From CAZLDI01 sp964558415 (GTDB lineage Bacteria; Chloroflexota; Dehalococcoidia; SM23-28-2; RBG-16-64-32), in assembly GCA_964558415.1 (NCBI GenBank), contig CAZLDI010000002.1, forward strand, positions 124,001-188,000: a stretch of 64,000 nt of DNA, given 5' to 3'. This document shows, piece after piece, positions 10,425-18,864 of the stretch (positions are counted from its first letter, which is position 1; each line of letters opens with the position of its first letter). Below the pieces are notes generated by a model. That model worked only from the letters and a program-made list of their open reading frames with translations, did not search any database and was not told the origin of the DNA. The position numbers were made by a program, and so were the translations under genes.

Positions 10425-10452
10425 TATATAGTCCCGGCACACGATATGTCAA
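10425..10452 (-). promoter_or_regulatory. Sigma-70-type promoter for the 10317-1 transcript
   Basis: Minus strand: TTGACA (10447-10452), 16-nt spacer, TATATA (10425-10430). The start of transcription is expected near 10417, giving a leader of about 100 nt that contains the terminator at 10333-10357. Nearly consensus at both boxes. Confidence 0.7.
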
Positions 10453-10535
10453 CCCTTTTTCGAACCAATTCGAATATCGTCTACGTTCGTTTGTCTCGGG
10501 GCGCCCCCTGCCGCAGAGGTCTCAACGTTGACTGC

Positions 10536-10589
10536 GCACGCGTTGCGTGCCTTAATGATGCAACCGGCTTTGAGCACGGTTTGGTTGCA
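10536..10589 (+). promoter_or_regulatory. Two inverted repeats upstream of the beta-helix gene
   Basis: GCACGC-GTT-GCGTGC (10536-10550) and TGCAACC/GGTTGCA with a 17-nt spacer (10559-10589) lie between a possible -35 (TTGACT, 10528) and the GTG at 10592. They could be operators or leader hairpins for the plus-strand gene. No clear Shine-Dalgarno is visible before the GTG. Low confidence in function, high in the pattern. Confidence 0.35.
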
Positions 10590-10591
10590 AC

Positions 10592-12145
10592 GTGAGATGC
10601 TTAAGACTCCTGCTATCTGCGCTTCCGGCTTTGATGCTGGCGCTTTCGGCTCGAGGCGTAGCCGAGGCCGCGACGTATGTGGTGGATACTACCTCGGATG
10701 GGAATCTGTCTGGCTGCACCGCGGGAGCTGCGGATTGCAGCCTTCGCGGCGCGATCAACAGGGCAAACAGCGCACCGGATCCGGACACGATTACCTTCAG
10801 CGTAGGCGCCGGCCCTCAGACGATCGCGCTCCTGTCGGCGCTTCCTGCCCTGCTGCATCCGACGGCGATCGATGCAACGACCCAGCCCGGCTTCACGGGA
10901 ACGCCACTCCTGGAGCTCAATGGCGAGAGTGGAGGCGCCGGCGCCGACGCCCTGGTGATCATGGGCGGAGCCGCCACAATACGCGGTCTCGTGATCAACC
11001 GGTTCGGCGGTGATGGCGTCGTTGTGCAGGGGGGTAGCGGGAGTCTGATCGAACGCAACTTCATCGGGACGGATCTGCCTGGGACGGGGGATCGCGGCAA
11101 TGGCGGTTCGGGCATCTCGATCGTTGGTTCCTCCGGCAACTCCCTTCTCGATAACGTCATCGCGTTCAACGGGCAGGCCGGGGTGTCGGTGTTTTCTGGC
11201 GTCGGGAACTTCATCTACGGATCGCTCTTCGCGAACGACGGGCCCGGGATCGACCTTAGCCCTGTTGGGCTGACGCCCAACGACCCCGGAGACGCGGATG
11301 CAGGCGCTAACAACCTCCAGAACTTCCCGATCTTGACGTCGGTCTCATCAGGTCCGGGAAGCGCCACCATCGACGGGACCCTCGGCAGCATGCCGGACAC
11401 CGAGTACGCCCTAGACTTCTACTTCGGCGCCGCTTGCGATCCGTCAGGTTCCGGCGAGGGCCGGTTCCCGATTGGCACTACGTTTACGACGACGGACGGA
11501 GGCGGAGACGCACCGTTTCAGGCGACATTCCCCATAACGCTTTCCGACGCGAGTTTCGTTACGGCCACGGTGACAGACCCGTCGGACAACACCTCAGAGT
11601 TCTCAGCCTGCTTGCCTGTCGTGGACGACGCCGACGATGACAACGACGGCGTAGCGGACGTTGCCGAACCGGGATGCGGCGCCAACGCGATGGACTCGAC
11701 CAGCCGGCCCGAGCGGATTGATGGTGCCTTTGCTGGCGCGGACGATGACGGCGATGGCCAGATTGATGAATCGCTGCCCGCGGGCTCGGGGACCCTTGAC
11801 TGCGATGGCGATGGCTACGTCGGCACTACTGAAGTGCATGTAACCACCGGTGACCGGGACCCGTGCGGCGGCACAGGATGGAGTGCTGACCTCGTTCCGG
11901 GAGGCTTTCAACCGAACACGCTGAACATCCAGGACCTCGCCAGCTACATCGGCCCCGTTCGTCGCATCAATTCGTCTCCCGGCGATTCGGGCTACAACGT
12001 GCGATGGGACCTTGTTCCCGGGAGCACGTTTGGCGAGGACATCAACCTGCAGGACCTGGCGGCCATGCTTTCGGGCCCAACCGGATACCCGCCCATGTTC
12101 GGCGGCTCGCGCGCAATGAACCACCTCTGCGCGTACCCACCGTAA
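10592..12145 (+). CDS. Secreted beta-helix protein with CSLREA-type start and dockerin-like end
   Basis: 517 residues from a GTG. A signal peptide (1-26, ending VAEA) is followed by a YVVDTTSDG...CSLRGAI motif typical of the CSLREA domain, then right-handed beta-helix repeats (about 90-240; GLVINRFGGDGV, GISIVGSSGNSL). After that come a beta-sandwich, one Asp-rich loop block (DADDDNDGVADVAEPGC, DDDGDGQIDE), and a C-terminal module (about 415-517) with DLASYIGPVRR, RWDLVPG, INLQDLA and PPMFGGSRA. The same module ends five other proteins in the window. Beta-helix domains often bind or cleave polysaccharides, but no catalytic residues can be assigned here. It is divergent from the 10317-1 operon. 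A surface or secreted role is inferred. Confidence 0.85.
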   Translation: MRCLRLLLSALPALMLALSARGVAEAATYVVDTTSDGNLSGCTAGAADCSLRGAINRANSAPDPDTITFSVGAGPQTIALLSALPALLHPTAIDATTQPGFTGTPLLELNGESGGAGADALVIMGGAATIRGLVINRFGGDGVVVQGGSGSLIERNFIGTDLPGTGDRGNGGSGISIVGSSGNSLLDNVIAFNGQAGVSVFSGVGNFIYGSLFANDGPGIDLSPVGLTPNDPGDADAGANNLQNFPILTSVSSGPGSATIDGTLGSMPDTEYALDFYFGAACDPSGSGEGRFPIGTTFTTTDGGGDAPFQATFPITLSDASFVTATVTDPSDNTSEFSACLPVVDDADDDNDGVADVAEPGCGANAMDSTSRPERIDGAFAGADDDGDGQIDESLPAGSGTLDCDGDGYVGTTEVHVTTGDRDPCGGTGWSADLVPGGFQPNTLNIQDLASYIGPVRRINSSPGDSGYNVRWDLVPGSTFGEDINLQDLAAMLSGPTGYPPMFGGSRAMNHLCAYPP

Positions 12146-12221
12146 TCGTGCGCGCTTGATTCTCGCGACCGGGCCGCCGACTGTTCGATGCATCCGCCGC
12201 GACTACGGGTGCTTTGGTGTC

Positions 12222-12297
12222 TGGCAGGGGCAGAGGGACTCGAACCCCCGACCTGCGGTTTTGGAGACCGCTGCTCTTCCAGCTGAGCTATGCCCCT
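12222..12297 (-). tRNA. tRNA-Trp (CCA anticodon)
   Basis: Minus strand cloverleaf: 7-bp acceptor AGGGGCA/TGCCCCT, D arm, anticodon stem GCGGT/ACCGC with loop CTCCAAA (anticodon CCA), T arm with GGTTCGA, discriminator G, and an encoded 3' CCA. The gene stands alone between convergent neighbours. Confidence 0.95.
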
Positions 12298-12374
12298 ACC
12301 TGCCGCAGAGGGAATCTCGCGGCTAATTCAGTATATCAGGGGAGAACACGCGAGCCGGGGGTGACGGGTGTAAG

Positions 12375-13076
12375 CTACGATCCAGCAGCCAGGAGCGCGA
12401 TCGCGCGGTCCGGGTAGTTCGTGCAGATGCCGTCGACCCCAAGCCCGATCAGGCGCGCGATCTCCGCCTCCGGGTCGGCCGTCCAGGCATAGAGGGCGAG
12501 GCCGCTGCGCAGCGTGTCCCGCCGGACCTGCTCCGTGATGCCGAAGCAGAAGACGCTGACCGCCTGAAGGCCCATGCGCAGCGCCCACTCGCGCTTGTCT
12601 GGCCACTTCGCCAGCGACTGCGCCGACAGCAGCAGCCCGCCGGGGAGTCGCGGCTCCACGCGGCGCATCGACTCCAGCGCCCGCGGGAAGAACGACCAGA
12701 CCATCGCATCGTTGATGGCCTTCCTGTCGCGCACTACCGAAGCGACCTGCTCCTCGATGCCCGGCTGCTTGATCTCGATGACGAGCAGCGCGTTGCTGGC
12801 AGTCAAGTCGAGCACCTCGGCGAGCATCGGCGGCGGCTCGCCTCCGGCGTCAAGCGCGCGCAGCTCCGCGAGGCTCAGCTTCGCCACCTCACCGCTGCCG
12901 TCCGTCGTGCGGTCCACCGTCCGGTCGTGCATCAGTACGGGTACGCCGTCGGCGGTGGCCTGGACGTCGATCTCTATGGCGTCAGCCCCAAACTCCAGGG
13001 CTGCGCGGATGCCGGCGAGCGTGTTCTCAGGCGCGTGACCGCCGCAGGCGATATGGGAGATAACGAGCGGGCGCAT
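12375..13076 (-). CDS. Glycerophosphodiester phosphodiesterase family protein
   Basis: 233 residues from the ATG at 13076; the frame also extends to a GTG at 13133 with no better ribosome site. The family hydrolyses glycerophosphodiesters to glycerol-3-phosphate and an alcohol. Visible hallmarks are GGHAPENT near the N-terminus, ADAIEIDVQATADGVPV with the Glu-x-Asp metal ligands, MHDRTVDRTTDG with the second catalytic His, and a C-terminal AWTADPE...GVDGICTNYPD. Length is normal for the cytoplasmic type and there is no signal peptide. Oddity: the N-terminal HRG motif reads SHIACGG, so the conserved Arg beside the first catalytic His is Ile. Activity may therefore be altered. It stands alone between the tRNA and an uncharacterised gene. 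Confidence 0.85.
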   Translation of the reverse strand: MRPLVISHIACGGHAPENTLAGIRAALEFGADAIEIDVQATADGVPVLMHDRTVDRTTDGSGEVAKLSLAELRALDAGGEPPPMLAEVLDLTASNALLVIEIKQPGIEEQVASVVRDRKAINDAMVWSFFPRALESMRRVEPRLPGGLLLSAQSLAKWPDKREWALRMGLQAVSVFCFGITEQVRRDTLRSGLALYAWTADPEAEIARLIGLGVDGICTNYPDRAIALLAAGS

Positions 13077-13156
13077 GCCGAAAGTATAGGAGATACCCGG
13101 ATGAGAGAGGAACGCGCCAGCGGCGGTCTCCACCGGCGGCCGGCAGTGCCGACGGG

Positions 13157-13747
13157 TCAGACCGCTTCTCTATCGAACGCCGCCAGCATGCGGCGCCGCC
13201 GATCGGCAACCTCCGCAGCGGTCTCGCGCGCGAGGAGCGCGAGCTCGAAGCGCCGGGGATTGACGGCGTAGTCCTTGCGCAGGTCTATCTGGCTGGCGAC
13301 GCGGTGGATCACCTGCGCCATGTAACGGATGGCGACGCGCCAGTCGATCGCCGGGTCAGAGATCGGCGGAATCTCCCGGTCCTGGCAGAAGCAGCCGCAA
13401 GTACGATCTATATCGGACTCGATCTGCGTGGCGACGATGCGGTGGACGGCGCGGATGATTGCCATGTCCGCGCTCACTGCCACGAAGGGGACGACTCTGC
13501 CCAAACGCGTCCGGAGCGTGGCTTCGGGGTTCTGTGCGTCCATCTCCAGGTTCAGGCGTCGCTGTTGAGCAAGAAATAGTCCCAGCACGTCCACTTCTTC
13601 CTGAAGCAGAGGAAGGCCCCTGGGGAGGACCTCGGTAACTGTTTTCGTCCAGAGCCGGACCGACCGGTCCAGTTGCTCGCCCTTGCGCTGGACATGGCGC
13701 AGCGTGCGCTCGTCCTGCGGTACATAGAGTTCGTGCATCTGCTGCAC
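13157..13747 (-). CDS. Uncharacterised soluble protein
   Basis: 196 residues. I choose the GTG at 13747 because AAGGAG lies 8 nt before it; a TTG at 13789 would add 14 residues. Mostly helical and charged with no membrane segment. A Cys cluster (CGCFC, about residue 123) sits after a helical region and might bind metal or be incidental. The C-terminus is Arg-rich (ADRRRRM). I recognise no family. It is monocistronic as far as spacing shows, and divergent from the selenoprotein gene 155 nt away. Confidence 0.65.
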   Translation of the reverse strand: MQQMHELYVPQDERTLRHVQRKGEQLDRSVRLWTKTVTEVLPRGLPLLQEEVDVLGLFLAQQRRLNLEMDAQNPEATLRTRLGRVVPFVAVSADMAIIRAVHRIVATQIESDIDRTCGCFCQDREIPPISDPAIDWRVAIRYMAQVIHRVASQIDLRKDYAVNPRRFELALLARETAAEVADRRRRMLAAFDREAV

Positions 13748-13890
13748 AGCCGCATCTCCTTCGCGTGCTCTTCCCTTGACGTTCACCAAATAGGATTTGG
13801 GAGAGTCCCACGCGGTTACCAGAGGCCGGATTAGGAGTGGTTAACGTTGGGTAACGAATGGACAGCCAGTGATAGAATGAGGCGCACCGA

Positions 13891-13896
13891 AGGAGG
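13891..13896 (+). promoter_or_regulatory. Strong Shine-Dalgarno for the selenoprotein gene
   Basis: AGGAGG at 13891-13896, 6 nt before the ATG at 13903, fixes that start. Confidence 0.8.
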
Positions 13897-13902
13897 TCCA
13901 CG

Positions 13903-14787
13903 ATGCCGATTGATAGCTTCAAGTACCTGCCCGGTTCCATCGCGGGGTACTATCGCGCGATGTCGGTTCAGCGCGAAGGCCCGATCCCCTGGACGCCTCT
14001 TCAGAAGCCGCTTACCGAGACGAACGTCGCGCTGATCACGACTGCCGGCATATACGTGAAGGGCCCGGAGCCGCCGTTCGATATGGACGGCGAGCGGCGC
14101 AACCCGATGTGGGGAGACCCTACGTTCCGGCGCATCCCGCGTGACGTGCGGCAGGAACAGATCGGCGCCTGCCATCTGCACCTCAACAACCGCGACATCC
14201 TGGCGGACGTCAACACCGTCCTCCCGCTGAACCGCCTCGTAGAGCTTGAAGCGGAGGGCGTTGTGGGATCGCTCGCGCAGACCAACTACTCGTTCATGGG
14301 CTATCAGACGGACCTGACTGAGTGGAAAGAGAAGTACGCGCCCGAAGTTGCCGGTCTGATGAAGGACGAAGCAGTGGATGCCGTACTCCTCGCCCCCGCC
14401 TGACCGGACTGCCACAAGAACGCGCCCGTGTTGGCGCGGATGTTCGAGGAGCGAGGCTTCAGCACCGTATTGGTGAGCGGCATGCCTTACTGGAGCGAGC
14501 AGTTCGGCGTTCCCCGCACCGTGGGCGTGGAGTTCCCCTACGGCCACGCCTTCGGGATGCCGGGCAACCGCCAGATGCAGATGACCGTCGTCCGCGCGGC
14601 GCTCGCGCTGCTGGAAGAAGCTACGGAGCCCGGTACGATCCGCGAGCTTGATGTCGAGTGGCCGCAGCCGTTCGAGGAGGCGAAGAAAGACTGGCAGCCG
14701 CTGGAGCCCTCGCCCATCGTCGCGCTGATGATCGAGCGACGGCGCGCCGCGGCAGAGGCAGCGCGCCAGGGCGCTAGCTCCTCGTAA
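13903..14787 (+). CDS. Selenoprotein B-family (GrdB/PrdB-like) protein with in-frame UGA
   Basis: 294 codons from ATG 13903 to TAA 14787, interrupted once by TGA at 14401-14403. The frame is unbroken on both sides and the halves read as one protein: ...AVLLAPA-[UGA]-PDCHKNAPVLARMFEE.... In the glycine/sarcosine/betaine/D-proline reductase selenoprotein B family this position is a Sec or Cys before PxC, so the UGA probably encodes selenocysteine. A hairpin starts 18 nt after the UGA (14422-14437, next entry). Other family marks are TNYSFMG, GVEFPYGHAFGMPGN and the C-terminal PSPIVALMIERRR. The substrate is unknown; many homologues stand alone, outside true reductase operons, as here. No SelA, SelB, SelC or SelD gene is in the window. 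The alternative is a nonsense mutation in a recent pseudogene. Confidence 0.8.
14418..14445 (+). promoter_or_regulatory. SECIS-like hairpin after the UGA codon
   Basis: GCGCC (14422-14426) pairs with GGCGC (14433-14437) around the loop CGTGTT. A lower helix, GAAC (14418-14421) with GTTC (14442-14445), adds four pairs with a 4-nt bulge. The loop begins 24 nt after the UGA and has G in its second position. Both agree with the known bacterial SECIS pattern of an apical loop about 16-37 nt downstream with an early G. Confidence 0.6.
14701..14773 (+). repeat. Direct repeat, copy 1 (3' end of the selenoprotein gene)
   Basis: Near-identical to 16067-16136, with a 3-nt gap and a few substitutions. 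Here it encodes the C-terminal residues LEPSPIVALMIERRR of the selenoprotein. The pair brackets the winged-helix gene. Confidence 0.85.
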
Positions 14788-14849
14788 GCATGGTCCGTCC
14801 CCAGCGCCCTTTCCTGCCCGGCCCTGACCCGTCCCGGTCATCCTGACGA

Positions 14850-16054
14850 ATGACGCGCGGGGACGATAGCACGACACGGGATTTCGACGTTATGACTGAG
14901 GGTAGGGATGAGATGACAGGACGCTCGAAGCATTCCTTCGAATCGTCTCAGGTATCAGCATTCCGATTAGCGCGGCACTATCTGGCGGACGGCCAGCAGG
15001 CGAGTGATCTCATTGCGGTAAGTGAGGGCGCCTGCGGTATTCAAGCACAAGTGATGTCCGCTGCTGAGATGGCGTTGTGGTCGCGGCTGCACACAGTCAA
15101 ACGGTCAGATATCCACTCGGCGCTGTGGGACAGCCGCACCCTCGTCAAGACTTCCTGCATGCGCGGCACGCTTCATCTGGTGTCCGCCGCCGATTTCCCC
15201 ATCTACATCAGCGCTCTGAAGCGCAGCCGGGTTCAGGCGCTGCGGTCGATCGCCGCCCGTCGGGGTGTGACGGAAAAGGACGTTGCCTCAACGAACGAAG
15301 CCATCGTCGAGGCTCTGAGTGAGGGGCCGCTGACGCAGCGCGAACTGAACGCAAGCATCGCTCCCGGGCTAAGCGTGAAGGCCAGAGAATGGAACGAGTT
15401 CTCTGCCTGGGGTTTCGCCAGGGCGGCCGTGGTGGAGGGGTTGATCTGTTACGGCCCTGATCGAGGGCAAGAAAGCACCTTCGTCCGAGTCGATCAGTGG
15501 TTGCCGGCGCAGCGGACAGTGTCTGAACACGAAGCTAAGGGAATCTTGTTGGCCGCTATCTGAGTTCGTACGGACCGGCAACTCCACAGGACCTTGCCAA
15601 ATGGACGGGCATGCCCATGAGTGAGGCGAAGGCGGTCTGGGCGCTGATGCACGAGGAGCTGGCTGAGGTCGATGTCGAAGGTGCGCGACGATGGATTCTC
15701 CGCCATGACTACAACGAATTGAAGAGCAGCCGTTTCAACGATGAGATACTGCGCCTATTGCCGACCTTTGATCCGTTTCTCCTCGGCCATCAAGAGACCA
15801 GCCATCTCGTCGAGCCCGGTCACTACAAGCGGGTCTACCGCAAAGCGGGCTGGATCTCGGCGGTGGTCTTGCTGAACGGGAGGATCATCGGCACGTGGTC
15901 TCACAGCAGCCGCGGAAAGCGATTTTGTGTGGAAGTTGAGCCGTTTCAGAAGTTGTCAAAGGCAGTTCGAACCGGGATCGAAGAGGAAGCGGCAAGCTTA
16001 GGTGTCTTTCGGGAAGCTCCATGCGAGGTCGCGTTTGGCGAGGTGGCCCGATAG
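14850..16054 (+). pseudogene. Winged-helix DNA-binding (HTH_42/YcaQ-like) gene with a frameshift
   Basis: Two pieces of one protein lie in different frames: 14850-15563 (N-terminal part, ending in a TGA) and about 15542-16054 (GRYLSSYGPATPQDLAKW to the TAG). Joined around 15535-15550 they give about 395 residues, the normal length of the family. Recognisable are AFRLARHYL near the start, SCMRGTLHLV, and the C-terminal LLPTFDPFLLGH and LLNGRIIGTW, all typical of winged-helix proteins related to YcaQ/AlkX DNA glycosylases. The first in-frame start (14850) may be too early; ATGs at 14892 and 14913 are alternatives. One missing or extra base explains the break, by decay or by sequence error. The direct repeats on both sides suggest the segment arrived by, or was involved in, a recombination event. 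Confidence 0.75.
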
Positions 16055-16066
16055 ATGGTGCCGGCG

Positions 16067-16147
16067 CTGAAGCCCTCGCCCATCGTCGCGCTGATGATCG
16101 AGCGACGGCGCGCGGCAGAGGCAACGCGCCAGGGCGGTGCGCAGTAG
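16067..16147 (+). pseudogene. Relic 3' end of a second selenoprotein B-family gene
   Basis: 16067-16136 repeats 14701-14773 almost exactly and continues to a TAG at 16145-16147, encoding LKPSPIVALMIERRR and then AAEATRQGGAQ. Only the last about 27 codons survive and no start is present. Downstream sequence (CTCATCCTGA near 16194) also echoes that after copy 1 (GTCATCCTGA near 14840), so the repeat includes the 3' flank. This is a remnant of a duplicated or replaced gene. Confidence 0.75.
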
Positions 16148-16253
16148 CGGCCAGATCACGGCCGCTACTCCTGTCCTCCGGAACCCCTTCCCGCTCATCC
16201 TGAGGTTCTCGTAGGATGAGCGGGGCGACAATGTTCCGCCTACTCACGCCTTA

Positions 16254-17018
16254 GTGGCGAAGGCTGCGCCTCGCCCTAAACGCAAGGAGACACCCACGAT
16301 ACCAGCGATCTTCGTTCACGGCGTACCGGAGACCCACCACCTGTGGGAAGGCGTCCGCTCGCGCCTATCCCGCAAGGACACCATCGCTCCCGACATGCCG
16401 GATTTCGGTTGTGACGCGCCCCCTGGCTACGGGAACACGAAGGAGGAGTACGTCGACTGGCTTATCGCCGAGTGCGAGAAATGTGACGCGCCCGTCGACC
16501 TCGTCGGGCACGACTGGGGCGCGCTTCTCGTGCAGCGACTGGTCGCTCTCCGCCCTGACCTCGTGCGCACCTGGACGGCCGGTGGCGGCGTAGTCGAAGA
16601 GTCGTACGTCTGGCACCCCGTGGCGCAGATCTGGCAGACGCCCGGACAGGGCGAGGCGTTCATCCAGCAGATGACGGCCGCTGCGATGGCGACCGCGCTG
16701 GTGAACGACGGCGTACCGGCAGACGTTGCGCAGGCGCTGGCCTCGCGCATCGACGAGCGCATGAAGACTGCGATCCTGAAGCTCTACCGCTCAGCCGTGA
16801 ACTACCCGAAGGAGTGGGGGCCGGACATGGCGCGAGTGAAGACGCCCGGGCTGCTCATCTTCGGCGGGCAGGACCAGTACATGCAGCCGGAGTTCGCCCG
16901 CAAGCTGGCGGCGATCACCGGCGCGGAGCTGGTCCTGCTGCCCGGCGGCCACTGGTGGCCACTGCAGTTCCCGCAGGAGGTGGCGGAGCACCTCGAACGG
17001 TTCTGGTCTAGCGTCTAG
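16254..17018 (+). CDS. Alpha/beta hydrolase (haloalkane dehalogenase/epoxide hydrolase type)
   Basis: 254 residues from a GTG. The oxyanion-hole HGVP (about 22-25) and the nucleophile elbow VGHDWGA (about 83-89) place Asp as nucleophile, as in haloalkane dehalogenases and epoxide hydrolases. GGQDQYM supplies the likely acid and GGHWWP the catalytic His. No signal peptide, so cytoplasmic. The substrate cannot be read from sequence. Oddity: a good AAGGAG (near 16284) precedes an ATA codon at the natural start of the fold, so the GTG start and its 16-residue basic leader are uncertain. The stop overlaps the convergent acyl-CoA dehydrogenase stop in a shared CTAG. Confidence 0.85.
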   Translation: MAKAAPRPKRKETPTIPAIFVHGVPETHHLWEGVRSRLSRKDTIAPDMPDFGCDAPPGYGNTKEEYVDWLIAECEKCDAPVDLVGHDWGALLVQRLVALRPDLVRTWTAGGGVVEESYVWHPVAQIWQTPGQGEAFIQQMTAAAMATALVNDGVPADVAQALASRIDERMKTAILKLYRSAVNYPKEWGPDMARVKTPGLLIFGGQDQYMQPEFARKLAAITGAELVLLPGGHWWPLQFPQEVAEHLERFWSSV

Positions 17019-18796
17019 CGCGCGCGGTCGTCGCTGAGCGCGCCGGCGAGCAGCTCATCGAAGCGGTCAAGCGCGGGGCTGCGAGAGGCGTCGATGCCGC
17101 GCAGGGGGCCGTGGTCCGCCAGGTAGCGGTCCACGAACAGCTTCGCGACCAGGCCCTTGCGTGTGTCGCCGAACTCTCGCTGCTCCCACTCGGCCTGTTC
17201 GATCAATAGCGCGCCACCGTACACGTCGCCCATGAACTGAGCGAGCGGAAAGAGCCGCGCCTCCGCAGTCTCGCGGTCCAGCGACTTCCAGGCGTCGATG
17301 GCCGCGGCTAGGTCATCGATGCGGCGCGCGACTACGTTCGCTTCCGGCGATTCGCCGGCGTTGCCCACAGCCTCGCGCAGGCGCTCGAGGAACGGCGCCT
17401 CCGCCTGCTCCCGCTCGATAGCGCGCCGGACATCGAGGCAGAGGATGTTGTCGGGGCCCTCCCAGATCGTGTTGACCTGGGCGTCCCGCAGAATGCGGGC
17501 CACCGGCCAGGTCTCGATGTAGCCGTTGCCGCCGTGGACCTCTATTGCGTCGCTGGCCATCGTGATCCCCAGGCGGGCCGTCTTCAGCTTCGTGATTGCA
17601 GGGGTGAGGCGCAGGCGCTCACGCCCGTTACCGGAGCGCGAGTGGTTGGGGTGACCGTAGCCGTCGAGGATCATCGCCAGACCCGCTTCCACGTCGACGA
17701 TCATCTCAGCCAGCTTGCGTTTCATGAGCGGATGGTCGATGAGAGTCTTCCCGAAAGCGGAGCGGCTGCGGGCGTAACAGATCGACTCGACGAGCGCACG
17801 GCGCGCGCAGCCCAGGCCCATCATCGAGACGCCCAGCCGGGCGTCGTTCGTCATCTGCATCATGCGGGCGAGGCCCTGGCCGTCGCCCCCGACGGCGTCG
17901 CCGGTGGGGGCGCTGGACATCAAGAACGCCTCCGCGTCCACGAACTCCACCTCGCACGAGGCGACCGTCCGCGTCCCCAGCTTGTCCTTCAACTGACGGA
18001 TGTGAACCCCGTTCGGCGTGCCGTCGCGGCGCTGGCGCATCACCAGGAAGGAGCAGACGCCCTTCACGTTATCGGGTGCGCCGACCGGCTTCGCGAGGAC
18101 GACGTACACCTGGCCGTTGGCGTTGGACGCGAACCACTTGAAGCCGTTGAGCAGGTAATGGTCGCCTTCGGGAACGGCCGTCGTCTCCAGCGCACCGAGG
18201 TCGGAGCCGCCGGTCCGCTCCGTGAACATCTGCGCTGTCTCGCCCTCCCACTCGCCGGAGGCGAACTTTCCGAGCACCCACTCCTGGATATCCGGCGGCG
18301 CGAAGTCCGACACGAGGCGCTGGATCATCGCCGTGCCGGTGCCGATAGCGCAGGACATGCCGATGTCCGCCTGGCAGAGCATGTAGCCTTCCGCAAAGGC
18401 GGGGATATCCGTCCGCACGCCGGCCTGATGCGCCGCTTCCCGAACGGTCCGCGACTGAAAGCGGCTGGCCAGGATGTCGCGCTTCGACTGGACGGCCGAC
18501 TCCGGCAGGATCACTTCGCTCACTTCGTGACCCCAGCGGTCGTAGCGGACGAGCCGGGCGGACGCCTTGTCCGTCAGCTCTGCCCGCTCCGCCACGGGTC
18601 CACCCATGAGGGCGCCGGAGCGTTCGAGATACGGCTGCGCCCACTCGAAGTCGCCGGTCTCCATGTGATAGCGCAGCGCCCGCTGCAGCGCCGGGTCGGA
18701 CGTGTACCAGTTGAGGCCCGTCGCGCCCCTATAGCGCTGCGACGAATAGCGTTCGGTCTTTTCAGCGGTGTTGAACGGCGATGAAGTGTCGGTCAT
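17015..18796 (-). CDS. Acyl-CoA dehydrogenase, long AidB-like type
   Basis: 593 residues; start at ATG 18796, preceded by GAGGA 7 nt upstream. An FAD-dependent oxidation of an acyl-CoA is the family reaction. Visible are an N-terminal helical domain, AQMFTERTGGSDLG (FAD/substrate loop), GCARRALVESICYA..RSAFGK, and the C-terminal EVHGGNGYIE...RDAQVNTIWEGPDN, which carries the usual Glu-Gly catalytic segment. A C-terminal extension of about 130 residues beyond the core resembles the AidB/ACAD long subgroup. It stands alone, convergent with the hydrolase; a role in fatty-acid or aromatic acyl-CoA breakdown is inferred only from the family. Confidence 0.88.
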   Translation of the reverse strand: MTDTSSPFNTAEKTERYSSQRYRGATGLNWYTSDPALQRALRYHMETGDFEWAQPYLERSGALMGGPVAERAELTDKASARLVRYDRWGHEVSEVILPESAVQSKRDILASRFQSRTVREAAHQAGVRTDIPAFAEGYMLCQADIGMSCAIGTGTAMIQRLVSDFAPPDIQEWVLGKFASGEWEGETAQMFTERTGGSDLGALETTAVPEGDHYLLNGFKWFASNANGQVYVVLAKPVGAPDNVKGVCSFLVMRQRRDGTPNGVHIRQLKDKLGTRTVASCEVEFVDAEAFLMSSAPTGDAVGGDGQGLARMMQMTNDARLGVSMMGLGCARRALVESICYARSRSAFGKTLIDHPLMKRKLAEMIVDVEAGLAMILDGYGHPNHSRSGNGRERLRLTPAITKLKTARLGITMASDAIEVHGGNGYIETWPVARILRDAQVNTIWEGPDNILCLDVRRAIEREQAEAPFLERLREAVGNAGESPEANVVARRIDDLAAAIDAWKSLDRETAEARLFPLAQFMGDVYGGALLIEQAEWEQREFGDTRKGLVAKLFVDRYLADHGPLRGIDASRSPALDRFDELLAGALSDDRAR

Positions 18797-18864
18797 GGTC
18801 TGTCCTCGCGGTTGCTGATGGCTGATATGCACGTCTTATTGTAGCCGTTCGCAGCGTCCGTTGC

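Noticed and set aside
10333..10430. A named riboswitch in the leader of the 10317 gene
   Set aside because: No match by eye to the c-di-GMP, cobalamin, T-box, SAM or other consensus known to me; only the promoter and terminator are supported.
12214..12417. Plus-strand open frame with RGRGTRTPDLRFWR
   Set aside because: It is the translation of the complement of tRNA-Trp, a well-known false gene.
13831..14877. 348-codon minus-strand open frame across the UGA region
   Set aside because: Opposite the selenoprotein gene; no family features, whereas the plus strand encodes conserved motifs on both sides of the UGA.
17534..18784. 416-codon plus-strand open frame opposite the acyl-CoA dehydrogenase
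   Set aside because: Antisense shadow in GC-rich DNA. The minus-strand frame has strong family motifs; this one has none. Likewise 39353-40570 opposite the metallophosphoesterase-like gene.
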